64,000 bases of DNA from Leptodactylus fallax (lineage: Eukaryota; Chordata; Amphibia; Anura; Leptodactylidae), in NCBI GenBank assembly GCA_947044405.1, contig CAMRHE010000018.1, positions 5,775,501-5,839,500 on the forward strand, given 5' to 3'. This document shows positions 1 through 11,527 of the stretch, in pieces. Positions within the stretch are counted from its first letter, which is position 1. Each line of letters begins with the position of its first letter. The position numbers and the translations under genes were made by a program. The notes under the pieces are model-generated. The model was given only the letters and a program-made list of their open reading frames with translations, was not told the origin of the DNA and made no database searches.

Positions 1-213
1 AAGGCTCTTTTCCCACGATTGCTCAGTTTGGCTGGACGGCCAGGTCTAGAAAGAGGTCTGGTCGTCCCAAACTTCTTCCATGTAAGGATTATGGAGGCCA
101 CTGTGCTCTTAGGAACCTTGAGTGCTGCAAAAATTATTTTGTAACCTTGGCCAGATCTGTGCCTTTTCCACAGTTCTGTCTCTGAGCTCCTTGGGCAGTT
201 CCTTTGACCTCAT
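1..213 (-). pseudogene. Tc1-like transposase, N-terminal fragment, frameshifted
   Basis: This would be the N-terminal paired-type helix-turn-helix of a Tc1-family DDE transposase, which binds the terminal repeats in the nucleus. An ATG at 213-211 opens a frame beginning MRSKELPKELRDR, which is typical of the family. After about 35 codons the family similarity moves to another frame, where KVPKSTVASII, KKFGTTR and RPAKLSNRG can be read down to the window edge. These are the conserved second helix-turn-helix and GRPRK-like hook. A frameshift therefore lies near 110-130. The catalytic domain is outside the window. The copy is a fossil. Confidence 0.8.
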
Positions 214-619
214 GATTCTCCTTTGCTCTGACATGCACTGTGAGCTGTGAGGTCTTATATAGACAGGTGTGTGCCTTTCCTAATCAAGTCCAATCAGTTT
301 AATTAAACACAGCTGGACTCCAATGAAGGAGTAGAACCATCTCAAGGAGGATCAGAAGGAAATGGACAGCATGTGAGTTAAATATGAGTGTCACAGCAAA
401 GGGTCTGAATACTTATGACCATGTGAGATTTCAGTATTTCTTTTTTAATAAATTTGCAAAAATATCTACATTTCTGTTTTTTTTTTTTTCTGTCAAGATG
501 GGGTGCTGAGTGTACATTAATGAGAAATAAAATGAACTTTTTTGCTTTTAGCAAATGGCTGCAATGAAACAAAGAGTGAAAAATTTAAAGGGGACTGAAT
601 ACTTTCCGTACCCACTGTA
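1..619 (-). mobile_element. Tc1/mariner-like transposon, 5' end; rest beyond window
   Basis: The right edge, TACTTTCCGTACCCACTGTA read on the + strand, ends in TA. It is the reverse complement of a fish/frog Tc1-like terminus that I recognise (TACAGTGGGTACGGAAAGTA). The transposase reads on the minus strand inward from this end, and the element continues past the window start. Between terminus and gene lies an A/T-rich untranslated stretch with a T-run near 478-490. The other end and any target duplication cannot be seen. Confidence 0.85.
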
Positions 620-967
620 CCTTTACTCTGTAGTCAGTTGGACGACATTATCCCACAGATATTCCAGCTATGTGGAAGCAAAGTAAAAACATGTGGTTTA
701 CATTTATATTTTTGTGTGTAGGTCGCTGTGCCTTGAACGGGTTATAAGTATTGTTGTGGACACCCTATTTATTTGGGTGTATGTTTTTGGTCACCTTTAT
801 ATCTGCCTCATAATTGTTTGAGCATTGTGTTGTTGGTTTTTTAACTCTCTTCTTCTTTTAACATAGTATTAGTAAGTAATATTAGTTAAGGTTTAAGGTT
901 TAATTTAACCACCATTTGGATTAAGGCAGTTATACTTCTTGGCAGAAACACTATACTTGAAGCAGTC
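620..967. other. No recognisable feature
   Basis: AT-rich unique-looking sequence. No ORF, repeat boundary or RNA gene can be supported. Confidence 0.5.
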
Positions 968-1090
968 TTAGGGTGGGTTCACACCTGCGCTTGGTGTCCG
1001 TCCGTCGCCAATCCAGTGAAAATCTCGGCGAACTGGATTGGCGTCGGATACAGACCGGTCAGCGGCGCATTGGTTAAAAACCCATTCATT

Positions 1091-1091
1091 A

Positions 1092-1122
<31 letters not shown>

Positions 1123-1123
1123 G
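1091..1123. repeat. (AAT)n microsatellite, LINE 3' tail
   Basis: About ten AAT units mark the 3' end of the Rex1-like insertion. Confidence 0.85.
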
Positions 1124-1306
1124 TCCTTTAATAGTCCCACAGTGGGGAAATTCAGTGTGTTACAGCAGCAAAGATAAGATAAGATAAGCAGATACAAATA
1201 CAACATGTACAGGAATGTACCAAGGTGAGAGGCATTACATTAATAGCAGACAGACAGATAGGACGTGGCAGAGGGGGGGGGGGGATATAACAGGCAGAGA
1301 GATATT

Positions 1307-1993
1307 TCAGTTCTCTGTGTGTAATGATCTCCGCTTAGGTCGGTGTTGGTTGTACAGCCTAACCGCGGTGGGGAGGAAAGACTTCCGATAGCGCTCCTTC
1401 TCACACCTAGGGTGGAGCAGTCGGTCACTGACAGTACTACCCAGCGCTATCACATTCTCATGCATGGGATGGGACTTCTTCTTCTGCATGGAGCTCACCA
1501 CGGACAGTATCCTTCTGTCACCCACCACCTGCACTGGGTCCAGGGGGCTCCCCAGGACAGAGCTGGCCCTTCTAATCAGCTTGTCAAGTTTATTTCTGTC
1601 CCTGGTTGATATACTGCTCCCCCAGCAGGCCACTCCAAAGAAGATGGCTGATGCCACTACTGAGTTGAAGAAAGTCCTAAGAAGTGCCCCCCGGATTCCA
1701 AAGGCTCTCAGCTTCCTAAGCAGGTAGAGCCTGCTGTGGCCCTTCCTGTACAGGGCCTCCATATGATCTGCCCAGTCCAGCTTATTAAGGAGCAAACCCA
1801 GGTACTTATAGGTGTTCACAATGTCGATGCCCGTCCCCAGGATGTCCACTGGTTTTGGAGGGCATCTGCCTTTACGGAAGTCCACCACCATCTCCTTGGT
1901 CTTCCCCGCGTTAATCTTCAGGTGGTTCTGGTGGCACCAGTCCACAAAAAACCGGTTCAGTTCTCTGTACTCCTTGTCATCATCGTCTGCACG
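1307..1993 (-). pseudogene. Rex1-like reverse transcriptase, C-terminal part
   Basis: The fragment covers the palm-to-thumb region and C-terminus of a non-LTR reverse transcriptase, which would copy LINE RNA at a nicked target. Visible family motifs include HLKINAGKTKEMVVDFR, YKYLGLLLN, GIRGALLRTFF, WGSSIS and RYRKSFLPTAVRLYN. The catalytic YADD box lies upstream of the truncation and is absent. The frame is open upstream to 2146 only because MITE sequence happens to be readable, so the first 50 or so residues of that chimeric frame are not LINE protein. The stop is at 1307-1309. No function is expected. Confidence 0.75.
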
Positions 1994-2557
1994 AAGTCCT
2001 GCATGTCCGACTTTGTTTCCGACGAAAAAAAAAAGGATTGGCAGCGCAGAGGGCGTAAGCGCACACCCGCGCACTGCTTTAAAAACCCATTCAAATGAAT
2101 GGGTTTTTAACCAATGCGCCGCTGACCGGTCTGTATCCGACGCCAATCCAGTTCGCCGAGATTTTCACTGGATTGGCGACGGACGGACACCAAGCGCAGG
2201 TGTGAATCCACCCTTAACATGTTTCCAATAGCAATTATAGCAAGGACTGTGCAATATCCTCCTGGTAGACTTAACTTAATGCATTTTCTTTCTGTTAGCT
2301 ATCAGCACTCTACTTGGCAAGGATTTTTGGTATATTTAACATTCAATGTCAGGTGCTTAGCCACAATCAGCCACTCCTCTGTAGTATTTGTTGCCCTGCA
2401 GCATACCAGAACTTACTGGTATCTTTGAACCTATTCTGTCTGGGGCCTCACTCTAAGCTAAAACACACAGACAAGCATAGAAGATGAATTTGAAACTTTA
2501 CTTATAAAGAATCAACTGGAGTAATGATTATAAACAGTCTTACTAGAGGCAACTGGC

Positions 2558-2870
2558 TTAAAGGGGTTGTCCTGGATAAAAGGTAATTCCTACACTAATC
2601 TAAACACCCTCCCCCGCCTACTCTCGAAATTACATAGTTTATCAAAAATGTATATTTACCCACATTTTCTGGTTATCCGGTGATGTTCTGTTTCCCCGTT
2701 TCTGGAAACGGAACGTCACTAATACTCACTCCCCCTCCACCCCATCATACTTACGCAATAGTCCTGGCACTGCGCTGCAGCAAGCAATTGATAGTAGATG
2801 GCATCACAACACAGCTCAGTGCCACTCTCAGCTTAGGTCTTGACTTAGTGCGTCTCTGTATAGCAAAGTA
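2558..2870. repeat. TTAA-flanked MITE end, partial
   Basis: TTAAAGGGGTTGTCCTGG at 2558 is the terminus of a MITE family that is seen complete at 63348-63752. Only the left end is clear. No matching right end was located nearby, so the copy is partial or degraded. Confidence 0.4.
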
Positions 2871-3730
2871 GAGATTTGTGACTTTCAAGCTCATTTGTGT
2901 AAAAATTTACAACATTTTGCAATTTTACACCGCTCACTCCACTTTTAAAAAGTGGATGGGAAAGTTGGCATGATTTGTCTGTCTAGCTGTCTATACAACA
3001 GATTTGTCAAATGCAACTTTGTTAAATGACACAAAATTGCTGCACTCTTACTCCAGTGAATAGGTGGCATAGAAAGTGGAGTAACATCTCAGGACACAAG
3101 TGTTAGATTTATAAATGTGCCAAATTTATCAAACATTGTTCAACATTTGATACATTTCACACAAATTGTTCCAACGCAGAATACAACAAATCTAACTTAA
3201 AAATGTAAAAATTGCCCTTATGATAAATCTTCCCCATAGTCCTCTAAAAGTTTCAATATCATTTCTAAGTGAAAACAGAGAAACAAGAAGGTGTCACAAG
3301 TTGAAGAAATCAGCATTCCTACCAGAATTTAACATATTAATAATAAAACTGCATTATAACATTGCACAATTTTTAAAGCTGAACAGATAGTAATGAGCAA
3401 GATATGCTCATAGTCTCATAGAGCTCAGTAAGCATCAAAATGCCTCAAAGCTGAAGGTAAACATTAAAATTACATTTCTCATTGAGTCCTTTTGCGTGCA
3501 TATTCTGCCTTCCATTGTTTTCAATAGGAATTTGCTATAGTCCATATAGTGCAGATATTTCCATGTGTAGATTTTAAAAAGAGAACTGGCATGTTAATTC
3601 TTGTGGTGGATTCCTATCAGAAACTGTGTGGAAACCACAGGATGAACACATATAGATTGCAAATTTAAGGACCAGCCTCATAGTTCTGCTGCTGATTTTT
3701 TGTTTTCACAACTTGTGGCCTAAACCTAAG
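2871..3730. other. AT-rich repeat-like sequence, no gene
   Basis: 2890-3237 (aatttatcaaa/gataaatcttcccca type) looks like an old frog MITE, but I cannot define termini. 3240-3730 shows nothing. Confidence 0.3.
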
Positions 3731-4060
3731 GCTAAGGCCCCATGTAGCGAGCTGCAGCCACAAAGTGCATCTTGTTTTTTTCTGCAGCGCTTTTCACAGA
3801 AAGTCCGCATAGTTTTCCTCCATGGACTTTCTGTCCCTATTATACCTATACAGAAAACACCAGCGTTTCCATAGGTATAATTAACATGCTACGATTTGCA
3901 AAAATGCAAGCGTTTTTAAATTGCAGCATTTCTGCTTCGAATATTTTACTGCAATGTGTGGATGGGATTAGCCAGAATTTAGCAGCAGCTCTTCCCACTG
4001 TATAGCAGTGGTTTCAGGAGAAGTGCAGTATTTCTCCTCATACATGAATAGGAGCAGCAC
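3731..4060. repeat. MITE, GGCTAAGGCCCCATGT family
   Basis: It begins TAAGGCTAAGGCCCCATGTA and contains an internal inverted pair (acctatacagaaaacacc and ttccataggtataatt). The same family occurs in inverse orientation at about 35325-35661. The right end is unclear. Confidence 0.5.
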
Positions 4061-5240
4061 TGCAAACTATACCCGTCCACTGTTATAACTTCTAAACCCA
4101 AACGCTGAAGGAACAGCTGATCTGTGTAGGGTAAGCGTGTGAGACCACCACACATCACATACTGATGACCTACTATGTCGATAGATCATCAGTATGATAA
4201 ATTGTTTTGGGGCTGGACAACCACTTTAAAAAGAATTAAAATGAAATTACTGTTACAAAGCAAACAAAAACTGGTTTATCAATATATGTTGAGTATATTG
4301 TATTATATACAATATATACATATTATTTCACATAAAGTGCACAGATATGAACTTTATATTTTAACAGCATAGCACTGAATATTTATAGCAAAGCAAAATA
4401 TCACAGTTTCCATAAAATTTAATAGCAGTGATAACACAGAATACCGCACCATGTCACATTGCAATGGTGTTATGGTTAGTATTAATATTATGCAAAAGAA
4501 AGATAATGCATATTCTGAGGCATAGTCAAAATTTAGATCATAAACCATGTGAAAGTAGTACAATAAAATAATGTGTTCATGTGTATCAGCTGTTTTCTAT
4601 AGTTTTTTTTCCCCTGGCATTTATAGCATTATATTCTTTGTTCCTTAAAAGTGTTCATGATTCATATGAATATGTTTACTTCTAGCAATATGACAACCAA
4701 CATTATCAGATTATCAGTATTGTTCAGTGCAGTCTTATAATCAGCTTTGTATATTTATATACCATTCAGTAAAATTTACGTGACTATTCAGCCGTAGTAA
4801 TGTTTATAGGTAATGCTAGCAAAAACGCAGTTAGAACTTTCTAGCAAAGTGAAACAAATGGGGATATGCCAATCTGCTGTGACTGCAAAGCAAAAGCAAA
4901 CAATCCCACAAAGATGCAGCACCTTGTTGGCACTAAGACTTCTACCAACATTTTATTCTCATTTTTTTACACCGTATTACTACTATATTTAGTGTCCTTA
5001 TAAATTTGAGAACCTTAGTGCACATCGTGATGCAGATGACCTCACACAGTTTGCTTAACATGTATACTAAGAATCAAATTTCTAAGTGTAGTAAATACAG
5101 TGCAAAAATAATGCAAATGTGAAATAATAAAAATACTACTCCATTGCAGATATATTAGCTACCACAAGGTGTTTATTTTTGCATTGCTCTCACAGTGCAT
5201 TTACACCTTCCCAGACTCTTGTGTGGGGACTAATCTGAGT
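4061..5240. other. No gene; one TIR-like remnant
   Basis: ggctggacaaccactttaa near 4212-4230 matches the end of the TTAA MITE family. The remainder is AT-rich with nothing recognisable. Confidence 0.4.
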
Positions 5241-5590
5241 CAGGCCTAGTTCTCATGGGTTGGGTTCCCAGGATCATGCATTTGTGGTTGGTTCTTTTCA
5301 GCAGGGATGGCTTCCAGGTTTGTGTGGCCCCTGGCTCACAGTGCAGGGCATCAGTATTCTGTTGCGGCTTTCCACAGCTGATTAGGCCCAAATTAATGTG
5401 TCTAATCAGTGGGAAGTCTCAAGCCGCGGCCTTTGAATCAGTTACAGAATCTGCGGCAAGACGCTTTTTTTTCCAGCGTCCTGCTCCAATTGGTTTCAAT
5501 GGGAAGCAGAATGAGGACAGAATCTGCTGCTCATTTAGGGGCGATCTGATGCAAAATCAGCTCCAGAGTCCACCGTGTGAACAGGGCCTG
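5241..5590. mobile_element. MITE with CAGGCC terminal inverted repeats
   Basis: The left end CAGGCCTAGTTCTCATGG pairs imperfectly with the right end CCGTGTGAACAGGGCCTG. An inner GC-rich palindromic core contains the words cagaatctgcggc and cagaatctgctgc. I could not settle a target duplication. The open frame across 5255-5728 is incidental. Confidence 0.55.
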
Positions 5591-5729
5591 ATATTGTTAA
5601 CAGTGCAATTAACTCTTTCATCTATATTAATGGAAGTGCTCAATGCAGAAACTGAGTGGGCCCCCACAGATAAATATATAAATTCATGGCTCCTACATGG
5701 TTTAACACCCCATTTACACACACGGTAAT

Positions 5730-6010
5730 GTACCATAGCAGCCCCTCCACACAGTATAATGTCCCATAGGGGTCCCTACATACAATATAAAGTCCGATAG
5801 CAGCCCCTCCACACATGTCCTATAGCGGCTCCTCCACATGGTATAATGTCCCATAGTGGCCCCTCCACACAGTATAATGTCCTATGTTGGCCCCTGTACA
5901 CAGTATAGTGTCACATAGCAGCCTCTCCACACAGTATAATGTCCATAGTGGCCCCTGCACACAGTATACTGTCACATAGTGACCCCTGAACACAGCATAA
6001 TCTCCTATAG
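5730..6010. repeat. Degenerate minisatellite (GGCCACTATGGGACATTATACTGTGTGGA type)
   Basis: About nine units of roughly 30-40 bp of the type cccctccacacagtataatgtc stand head to tail. The same unit, often in the other orientation, recurs at 14140, 30660, 40150, 62660 and 63770. Readable frames through it are translation artefacts. Confidence 0.75.
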
Positions 6011-6097
6011 TGGCCCATATGGTGTTCCTTGCAAATATTGCAAAAAATTCAGGTTTAGCAGAACCCAAAATTTTTTTTGGGTTGACCACCCAAGAAC

Positions 6098-6392
6098 TAT
6101 TATTATTCTCGGGGGTCTCTTTAGACTCCAGAGTATAATGATCGGAGGCCATGGGGAGGTGATCAAAAATAAAAAACTGTTTCTCACCTCTCCTGTCGCG
6201 ACTCTCTGCTCAGCCTTTGGCCCTCTTCAATGACATCACAGACGTGTGACACTGAAGTGGCCCGAAGACAGCAGGGAGTCGTGCCAGAGCCCAGGAGAAG
6301 TAAGTAACACTGGTTTTTATGTTTTCTCACCTCCCTGGAGCGTCCGATCATTATACTCCGGGGTCTAAAGAGACCCCGAATATAATTATAGC
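6098..6392. repeat. Inverted-repeat core with outward splice-donor-like sites
   Basis: The arms are 6098-6145 (ctcgggggtctctttagact) and 6340-6392 (ggggtctaaagagacccc, cgatcattatactcc). They flank a GC-richer centre with CTCACCT at 6184-6190 (reverse complement AGGTGAG), TGACATCA near 6232, and GTAAGT at 6300-6305. Related cores occur at 13.9, 30.3-30.6, 39.3 and 62.5 kb. This is probably an old foldback element. Confidence 0.55.
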
Positions 6393-7971
6393 AGTTTCGG
6401 TTTGGACGCATGCGGTCAAACCAACAGGTGAACCTCTCAATTTGAATCTCGCAGGGTTCACCCAACAATCAATCCCTGCTCCTGACCATGGCCTCCTTCA
6501 GTTCCATTTCAGCCCTACAGGGGGCCTTGTGCGACCCATATCACGTCGCTCTCAGTGTCAGCGATATGATATGGAAAGGCCAGGGCCCCCTGGAGGGCTG
6601 AGATGGAAGCTAAGTTAGCCGTGTCCAGGGGTCAGCTTCGGTAAGTAAATAGGGCCCGTTACCTGTTGGGGTTACACGAGCAGGTAACGGCCTATTAAAA
6701 AAAAAAAACTAACAAAAAAACTGTTGTAGTCAGCACTCTGCAGCTGAGTGGGTCCCCTCAGGAGCTTGGGGTCCCAGCACTTGCCTGGATAAGCTGGGTG
6801 CTGACGCCGGCTCTGCCTTTCAGCAAATGAAGTTTAAACTATGTGAAGTAGAAATTCAACGAAGAACACATATTGATAAGGAACAGGCACATAGGAGTTA
6901 AGGCCAGGGAAAAGGTAAACTTATTGAAAAAGAGGGCTGTTAATTTACAAGCTCATTGAGTCACTGAGACAGGAAACACAGAGCATCAGAAATATAGGGC
7001 CGCTAGAAAAAAACTTGACTGGACATATGACTACCCAGAAACAAGTATTCACAATACCACTCCTCTAAGATGATGGCTGGCTTATGTTGTCTGTAAGGGG
7101 TACAGTCAAATACTCTCCAGTGAGGCATTTGACAGGAAATAAACTACATAGGCAAAAACGTAATTTATAAACGTAAATTATACTATAGCTATAATTTGTT
7201 TAAAGACTTTAATTTTTCATGAAACCTTGACAGGCCACTTTTCACTACACAGCAACTGGATGGTCATACCACTAGGTGACCACATAGACATATATATTAT
7301 AGCATATTATAAAAACTGCTCATTTCATAACACACTTATCTGGAGATGCTATCCCAAGACAAAATGTAAAAAAAAAAGAACACCACAAAAGTTACAGCTC
7401 AAATACAAGGAATTTCCCTGCAGAAGACTTGTAACCTGCTGGAAAATTCTCAGAATGGAAGCCCTGCAGAGACCTTCTTACATGACTCCTTACAATTTTT
7501 TGCCTGTTTAAAAAAAAACGTCATGAAATAACCAACTTCGAAAAAAAATGCATCACTCTTTTGGCCATTTTGAGAAAGACAAGAGTTCTTCATTTTTCAA
7601 AGCTCATCATTTTGCAACACATTTCTTGGGATATAACAAAATAGGCAAATGACTAAGGAAGTTGAATGATCAAAACAAATATGCATAAATATATGCATGC
7701 AGAGATGGGATGAGACAGTTTACCAGATATACTTACATACTGTATAAACAGATAATGTCTTTATTCTCATTTGCATTCAAAATGTCAACCTTTCATCTCT
7801 ATGTAGCAACAATGTACCAACACATTATCTATTGCAGGAAGTGTCACAGTAAATTAAATTTTAAATAGCATTTTATAAAATCTTGACATTGTTGGAAATC
7901 ATATTCCTAGAATATCCCTGTTTACACAACATAGTTCTCAACAAGTAGGTTGGCACAAAGAATACATCACA
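6393..7971. other. Composite repeat tail, then no recognisable feature
   Basis: 6720-6820 (gagcttggggtcccagcacttgcctgg) recurs near 58735, so it is the tail of an interspersed repeat. 6830-7971 is AT-rich with no supportable gene. Confidence 0.4.
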
Positions 7972-8120
7972 TCAGCAAAAATGGAAACTCAAAGTACATT
8001 TAGAAGAACCACTGTCTACCCCATAAAATATTTAGGGTACATGTGCCATGCATATATTATTGTAAGGATACCACACTACATATACGAAAGGGACAAAAAT
8101 ATTCCCAGATGGTAACAATC
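7972..8120 (-). repeat. Interspersed repeat X, copy 1, part a
   Basis: It matches, as reverse complement, 24150-24303. Shared words include actgtctaccccataa, ggataccacactacatatac and aaagggacaaaaatattccca. Unit X continues at 12806-13165 after the nested insertions. The class is unknown. Confidence 0.7.
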
Positions 8121-8365
8121 TTAGCATCAGTTAGTGTCCATTTTTTTATAATTAACATTTTATTGGATTTTCAAATAACGCCAATGAATATACATAGTTA
8201 AAGACAATGTGCATGACAAAACAATCATTAACCAAACGATCAGTTGAGCTGGTGTATTCCATACAACAGTTAACTAAGAACACAATAGTAGATGGAACGT
8301 GGGAGGTGGGGAAAAGACGATGAGTCCTTAGGGTGAAAGGCCAAGGGTCTCAGAAGGTATGTTAA

Positions 8366-10155
8366 TTAAACAGGGGGTTCCCACAGGTGTGTCCAGGTAG
8401 GATCTTTAGAAAAATCATACCATGGTGCCCAAATAGAGCTAAACTTCTGGTGGGTGCGAAGTTCTAAGTGGGAAAGTTCTTCCATCCGGGATACTTGAGA
8501 GACTTTCCATAGGAAGTGGGATACTGGAGGGGGGGATTCGGATGCCCAGTATAGAGGGATCGTAGACTTGGCGATAGCCACAAGTTGAAGCCAAAGTCGT
8601 TTGTGGGACCTGGGCGGGAAGGTGGGCCACAGATTCAAGAATATGCCCACAGTGGTCAGAGGCTCGGCGAGTCCACAAATCTGGTTCAGTACCTGCTGAA
8701 CGAGTGACCAGTAAGGGGATATTTTTTCGCATTCCCACCAAATATGCAGGTAGGAACCTGAGGACTTATGGCAGCACCAACACAAAGGGGATACATCCGG
8801 AGAGTACTTATGGACTACAGTGGGCATTCTATACCATCTGGTGACCAATTGTAGCTTGCCTCCTGCAAGCGCACACATCTGGAAGGACCTGTGGATCGCT
8901 TGAGGACAGATGATATTTCTCCAGGGGTAAGGGACATTTGAAGGTCTGCCTCCCATTTTCGCACGTATGAGGGGAGCTCTGTGCCTAGTTCACTCAGAAG
9001 GTTGGAGTAGAGAGTAGATAAAGGTCTTGGTTTATTTTGCTTCCGGAGTAGGAGCTGTTCTAGCCATGAAATAGTGCGATTGTCAGGCTCCTGCTTCAGT
9101 GCTCTCAGGTACAGTGTTTTAATCGACTGATATGTTAGGAAATTAGTATGTTTGGAGAAGGGGTGCTGGGTGAACTCAGAATAGGAAGGGAAGGCCCCAT
9201 CAATCAGTATAGAGTCGTAAGGTAATCGCCCGACATGCTTCGGCACTATGGGGGCCGATTCTATAAACTTTAAATCCTGAACGGACATGAGAGGAGAGGG
9301 ACCTGTTGGCAAAGGAAGTAGTCTCCGTACCCGTTGCCATGAGTCATAGACCGCTGATGTTAGTACATTGGGGGCAAGGACCTGCTTAGCCGTTTGGCGG
9401 GGAAGCCATAGTATTGCAGTAAGGGGGAAGTCTATAGTGGCTTCCTCCACTGACACACGTAGCCTCGAATTTTCACTCTGAAACCAATCAATGGTCCTCG
9501 CCAGTTGTGCTGCATGATAATATGTTTTTATATCTGGTAGACCCATACCACCCAACTTCCTAGGTCTGGTGAGAATGCGGAACGCCACTCTAGGACGTGA
9601 ATTATGCCAGACATACTTCAAAAACATTCTGCGAAGGGAGGAGAAGAATGTTAGTGGAAGAGGGATAGGGAGGGTTTGAAATAGGTATAATATCTTAGGC
9701 AGGACCATCATTTTCAGTAGATTAGTTCTACCCATCCATGAGATATATGGAACATGCCAAGATTCTAGTAGAGATTTGATGTTGGAGAGCAGAGGGGCAG
9801 CATAGTTAGAATCGTACCAGCGCCTGGGCGAGGGCGTTAAATTTAATCCTAAGTACTTAATAGAATCGTGACGCAGTGGGAATGGGGAGGCAGCCTGTAA
9901 GTCAGATTTAATCGATGGGGGGCAGTAGACACATAGGGCTTCGGATTTTGTGGTATTAATTTTAAAATTCGAGAGGGTACCGAAGGCCGTAAAGATCGTA
10001 TCTATGTGAGGTAGTGCAACAGTTGGGTTGGTGAGGATTATTAAAAGGTCGTCTGCAAATGCGGCCGTACTTGACATTCCATGACGTGAGCTTAACACAA
10101 GACATAGACAACAGTTAACAATAAACTGAGAAATACTAATAAGTATGTAAAACAA
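8366..10155 (-). pseudogene. L1-like ORF2, RT core to C-terminus, frameshifted
   Basis: ORF2p nicks DNA and reverse-transcribes LINE RNA. Here only the part from the RT active site onward remains. AFADDLLI, the [FY]xDD catalytic box, appears at about residue 33 of the frame that opens at 10155. It is followed by NFKINTTKSEAL, IKYLGLNL, MGRTNLLKMMVLPKILYLFQ and LGGMGLPD, in L1 order. Near 8940 the frame shifts, and RNIICPQAIHRSFQ, LVTRWYRMP and the CCHC knuckle CWCCHKSSGSYLHIWWEC continue to 8366. The endonuclease and RT fingers are absent, so the copy is inactive. The spacer to ORF1 (10156-10468) holds no conserved sequence. Confidence 0.85.
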
Positions 10156-10468
10156 ACGCTATAGTGAGGCAATAAAATTTAAACGATTATATATAATGCA
10201 CTGAGCTACAGTGCCGTGTCGTGGGGGGGGTGGTAGAGCAGGGAGGTCGGCCCAAAGAGCCGGTAACAGAATCGCTAAGGGAGCAAAGGGCGTTATAAAC
10301 TCCTTTAGGAGGTAAAGGCAAACAATATATAAACTGTATGCGAACTAGGCCCATCCCCGGCTACGGGGCGGCACGCGTGAAAAACAACATTATAACAAGT
10401 AATGAATCGCGGTCATAGGTCAGATAGTAAAAAGGATATAAAATATTTAGGACATCACGAGAGATAAT

Positions 10469-11527
10469 TCAGTCCTGCTCCACAGGTGCCCTCTTCCTCT
10501 GGTGTTTAGATTTCAGACGTTTCCAGGCTTCCACTTTAGGAAGATCGGGTAGAGAGGCAATGTCTGTGAAAGTAAGCCGTGATGGAATGGTGGCTGGATC
10601 CAATTCCAGAGGCGGACACGCAGCAAACAGGTCATCTGGGTGCCGGATATTGTACAAACGTCCATTGAAGTTGTAGGAGATCCCAAAGGGGAATAGCCAT
10701 TTATACGGTATCTTAAGTGTCCGAAGACGATCAGTGAGTAACTTCATCTGTCGTCTTTTAGCCAGGGTCACCGGGGAATTATCCTGAAAGAATGTAATCC
10801 TGTGTCCTTCATAGGTGAAGTCTGGGGTTACACGGGTTTTCTGCAAAATCGCCTCTTTGACTGGGAAGGACAGCAGTTTGCAGACGATGTCCCTGGGAGG
10901 TTCCCCCTCCTTAGGCTTCGGGTACAAAGCCCTATGGGCTCGTTCAAGTTGGACATCCAATGACAGATCGCCCTCCAAGACTGATTCCAGGATTCTCTTT
11001 GTGATGGCCATGGTTTCAGAGGGCGGGAAGTTCTCTAGCACACCTCTGATACGTAGATTATTCTGCCTACCCCTGTTGTCCTGATCCTCCAGATAGGAGT
11101 GCAGAGAGTTCAGATGGGCCTGGCAAGCCGTAAATGCCATAGTAGTGGCTTCGCCATGTGCCAGGAGCGACGTCTGTGTTTCCTCTAGGTGCTCGACTCT
11201 GGAACCAATGCCCCTGACATCTTGTTTAATATCAGCTAGCTCTTTCATGACCGGTTGCAAAGTTTTCTCAAGTAGTTTCTGCAGTCCCTTGGAGGAAATA
11301 GTGACCATGGAGGTGGAGGCGGAATCGGACATGTTTTCGTCATCCATGATGCTTTCTGCGTCGGACGCCTCTGCAGGATAAGGGGAAACTAGAGAGCGTC
11401 TTGCTGTTGATGTGGAATTGAGTGGTGAGAGCTTCTCGAGAAACTTGTCTATTTCTGCTTGGGACTTCTTTGTGTGTTTCGGTGTAGCTCGTGGGTCTAC
11501 GGGCTTATTCTGACCAATTTTGACCAT
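10469..11527 (-). CDS. L1-like ORF1 protein (RNA-binding chaperone), intact frame, 352 aa
   Basis: The frame is open and starts at an ATG near the end of the 5' UTR. L1 ORF1p forms trimers through a coiled coil and binds LINE RNA in the cytoplasmic particle. Here residues 1-75 are basic and Ser/Pro-rich. About 80-150 is heptad-like (LQKLLEKTLQPVMKELADI, RVEHLEETQTSLL). QDNRGRQNNLRIRGVLENF at about 150-168 is the RRM entry signature of Transposase_22 proteins. About 260-330 is the C-terminal domain (LAKRRQMKLLTDRLR, IPYKWLFPFGISYNFNGR, IRHPDDLF). It is remarkable that this frame survives while ORF2 is gutted. With no EN/RT partner it is a passive remnant unless mobilised in trans. Confidence 0.85.
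   Translation of the reverse strand: MVKIGQNKPVDPRATPKHTKKSQAEIDKFLEKLSPLNSTSTARRSLVSPYPAEASDAESIMDDENMSDSASTSMVTISSKGLQKLLEKTLQPVMKELADIKQDVRGIGSRVEHLEETQTSLLAHGEATTMAFTACQAHLNSLHSYLEDQDNRGRQNNLRIRGVLENFPPSETMAITKRILESVLEGDLSLDVQLERAHRALYPKPKEGEPPRDIVCKLLSFPVKEAILQKTRVTPDFTYEGHRITFFQDNSPVTLAKRRQMKLLTDRLRTLKIPYKWLFPFGISYNFNGRLYNIRHPDDLFAACPPLELDPATIPSRLTFTDIASLPDLPKVEAWKRLKSKHQRKRAPVEQD

Larger units (their letters stand above)
1091..1993 (-). mobile_element. Rex1-like (CR1/L2-related) LINE, 5'-truncated, nested in the MITE
   Basis: The insertion starts at an AAT-repeat tail (1091-1123) followed by the LINE 3' end, read on the minus strand. The 3' UTR motif tagtcctttaatagtcccac at 1122-1141 recurs in a short fragment near 37.4 kb. 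The 5' junction near 1990 falls inside the reverse transcriptase, so the copy is truncated. The MITE sequence resumes at once after the junction, apparently with a small deletion of the target. Assignment to Rex1 rests on the C-terminal protein and the tail type. Confidence 0.7.
971..2213. mobile_element. Harbinger-like MITE with long terminal inverted repeats, interrupted by a LINE
   Basis: The arms at 971-1090 and about 2090-2213 are near-perfect inverted repeats starting GGGTGGGTTCACACCTGCG. TTA stands on both sides (968-970 and 2214-2216), which fits the TWA target duplication of PIF/Harbinger elements. The right half also contains a nested palindrome (cccattcaaatgaatggg). A related full-length copy at 57651-58071 shows the uninterrupted structure of about 420 bp. 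Part of the left interior is missing here where the LINE sits. There is no transposase, so the element is non-autonomous. Confidence 0.75.

Noticed and set aside
5255..5728. 157-aa + strand frame as a possible small gene
   Set aside because: It spans a MITE and flanking repeat, with no recognisable similarity and no promoter or conserved start context.
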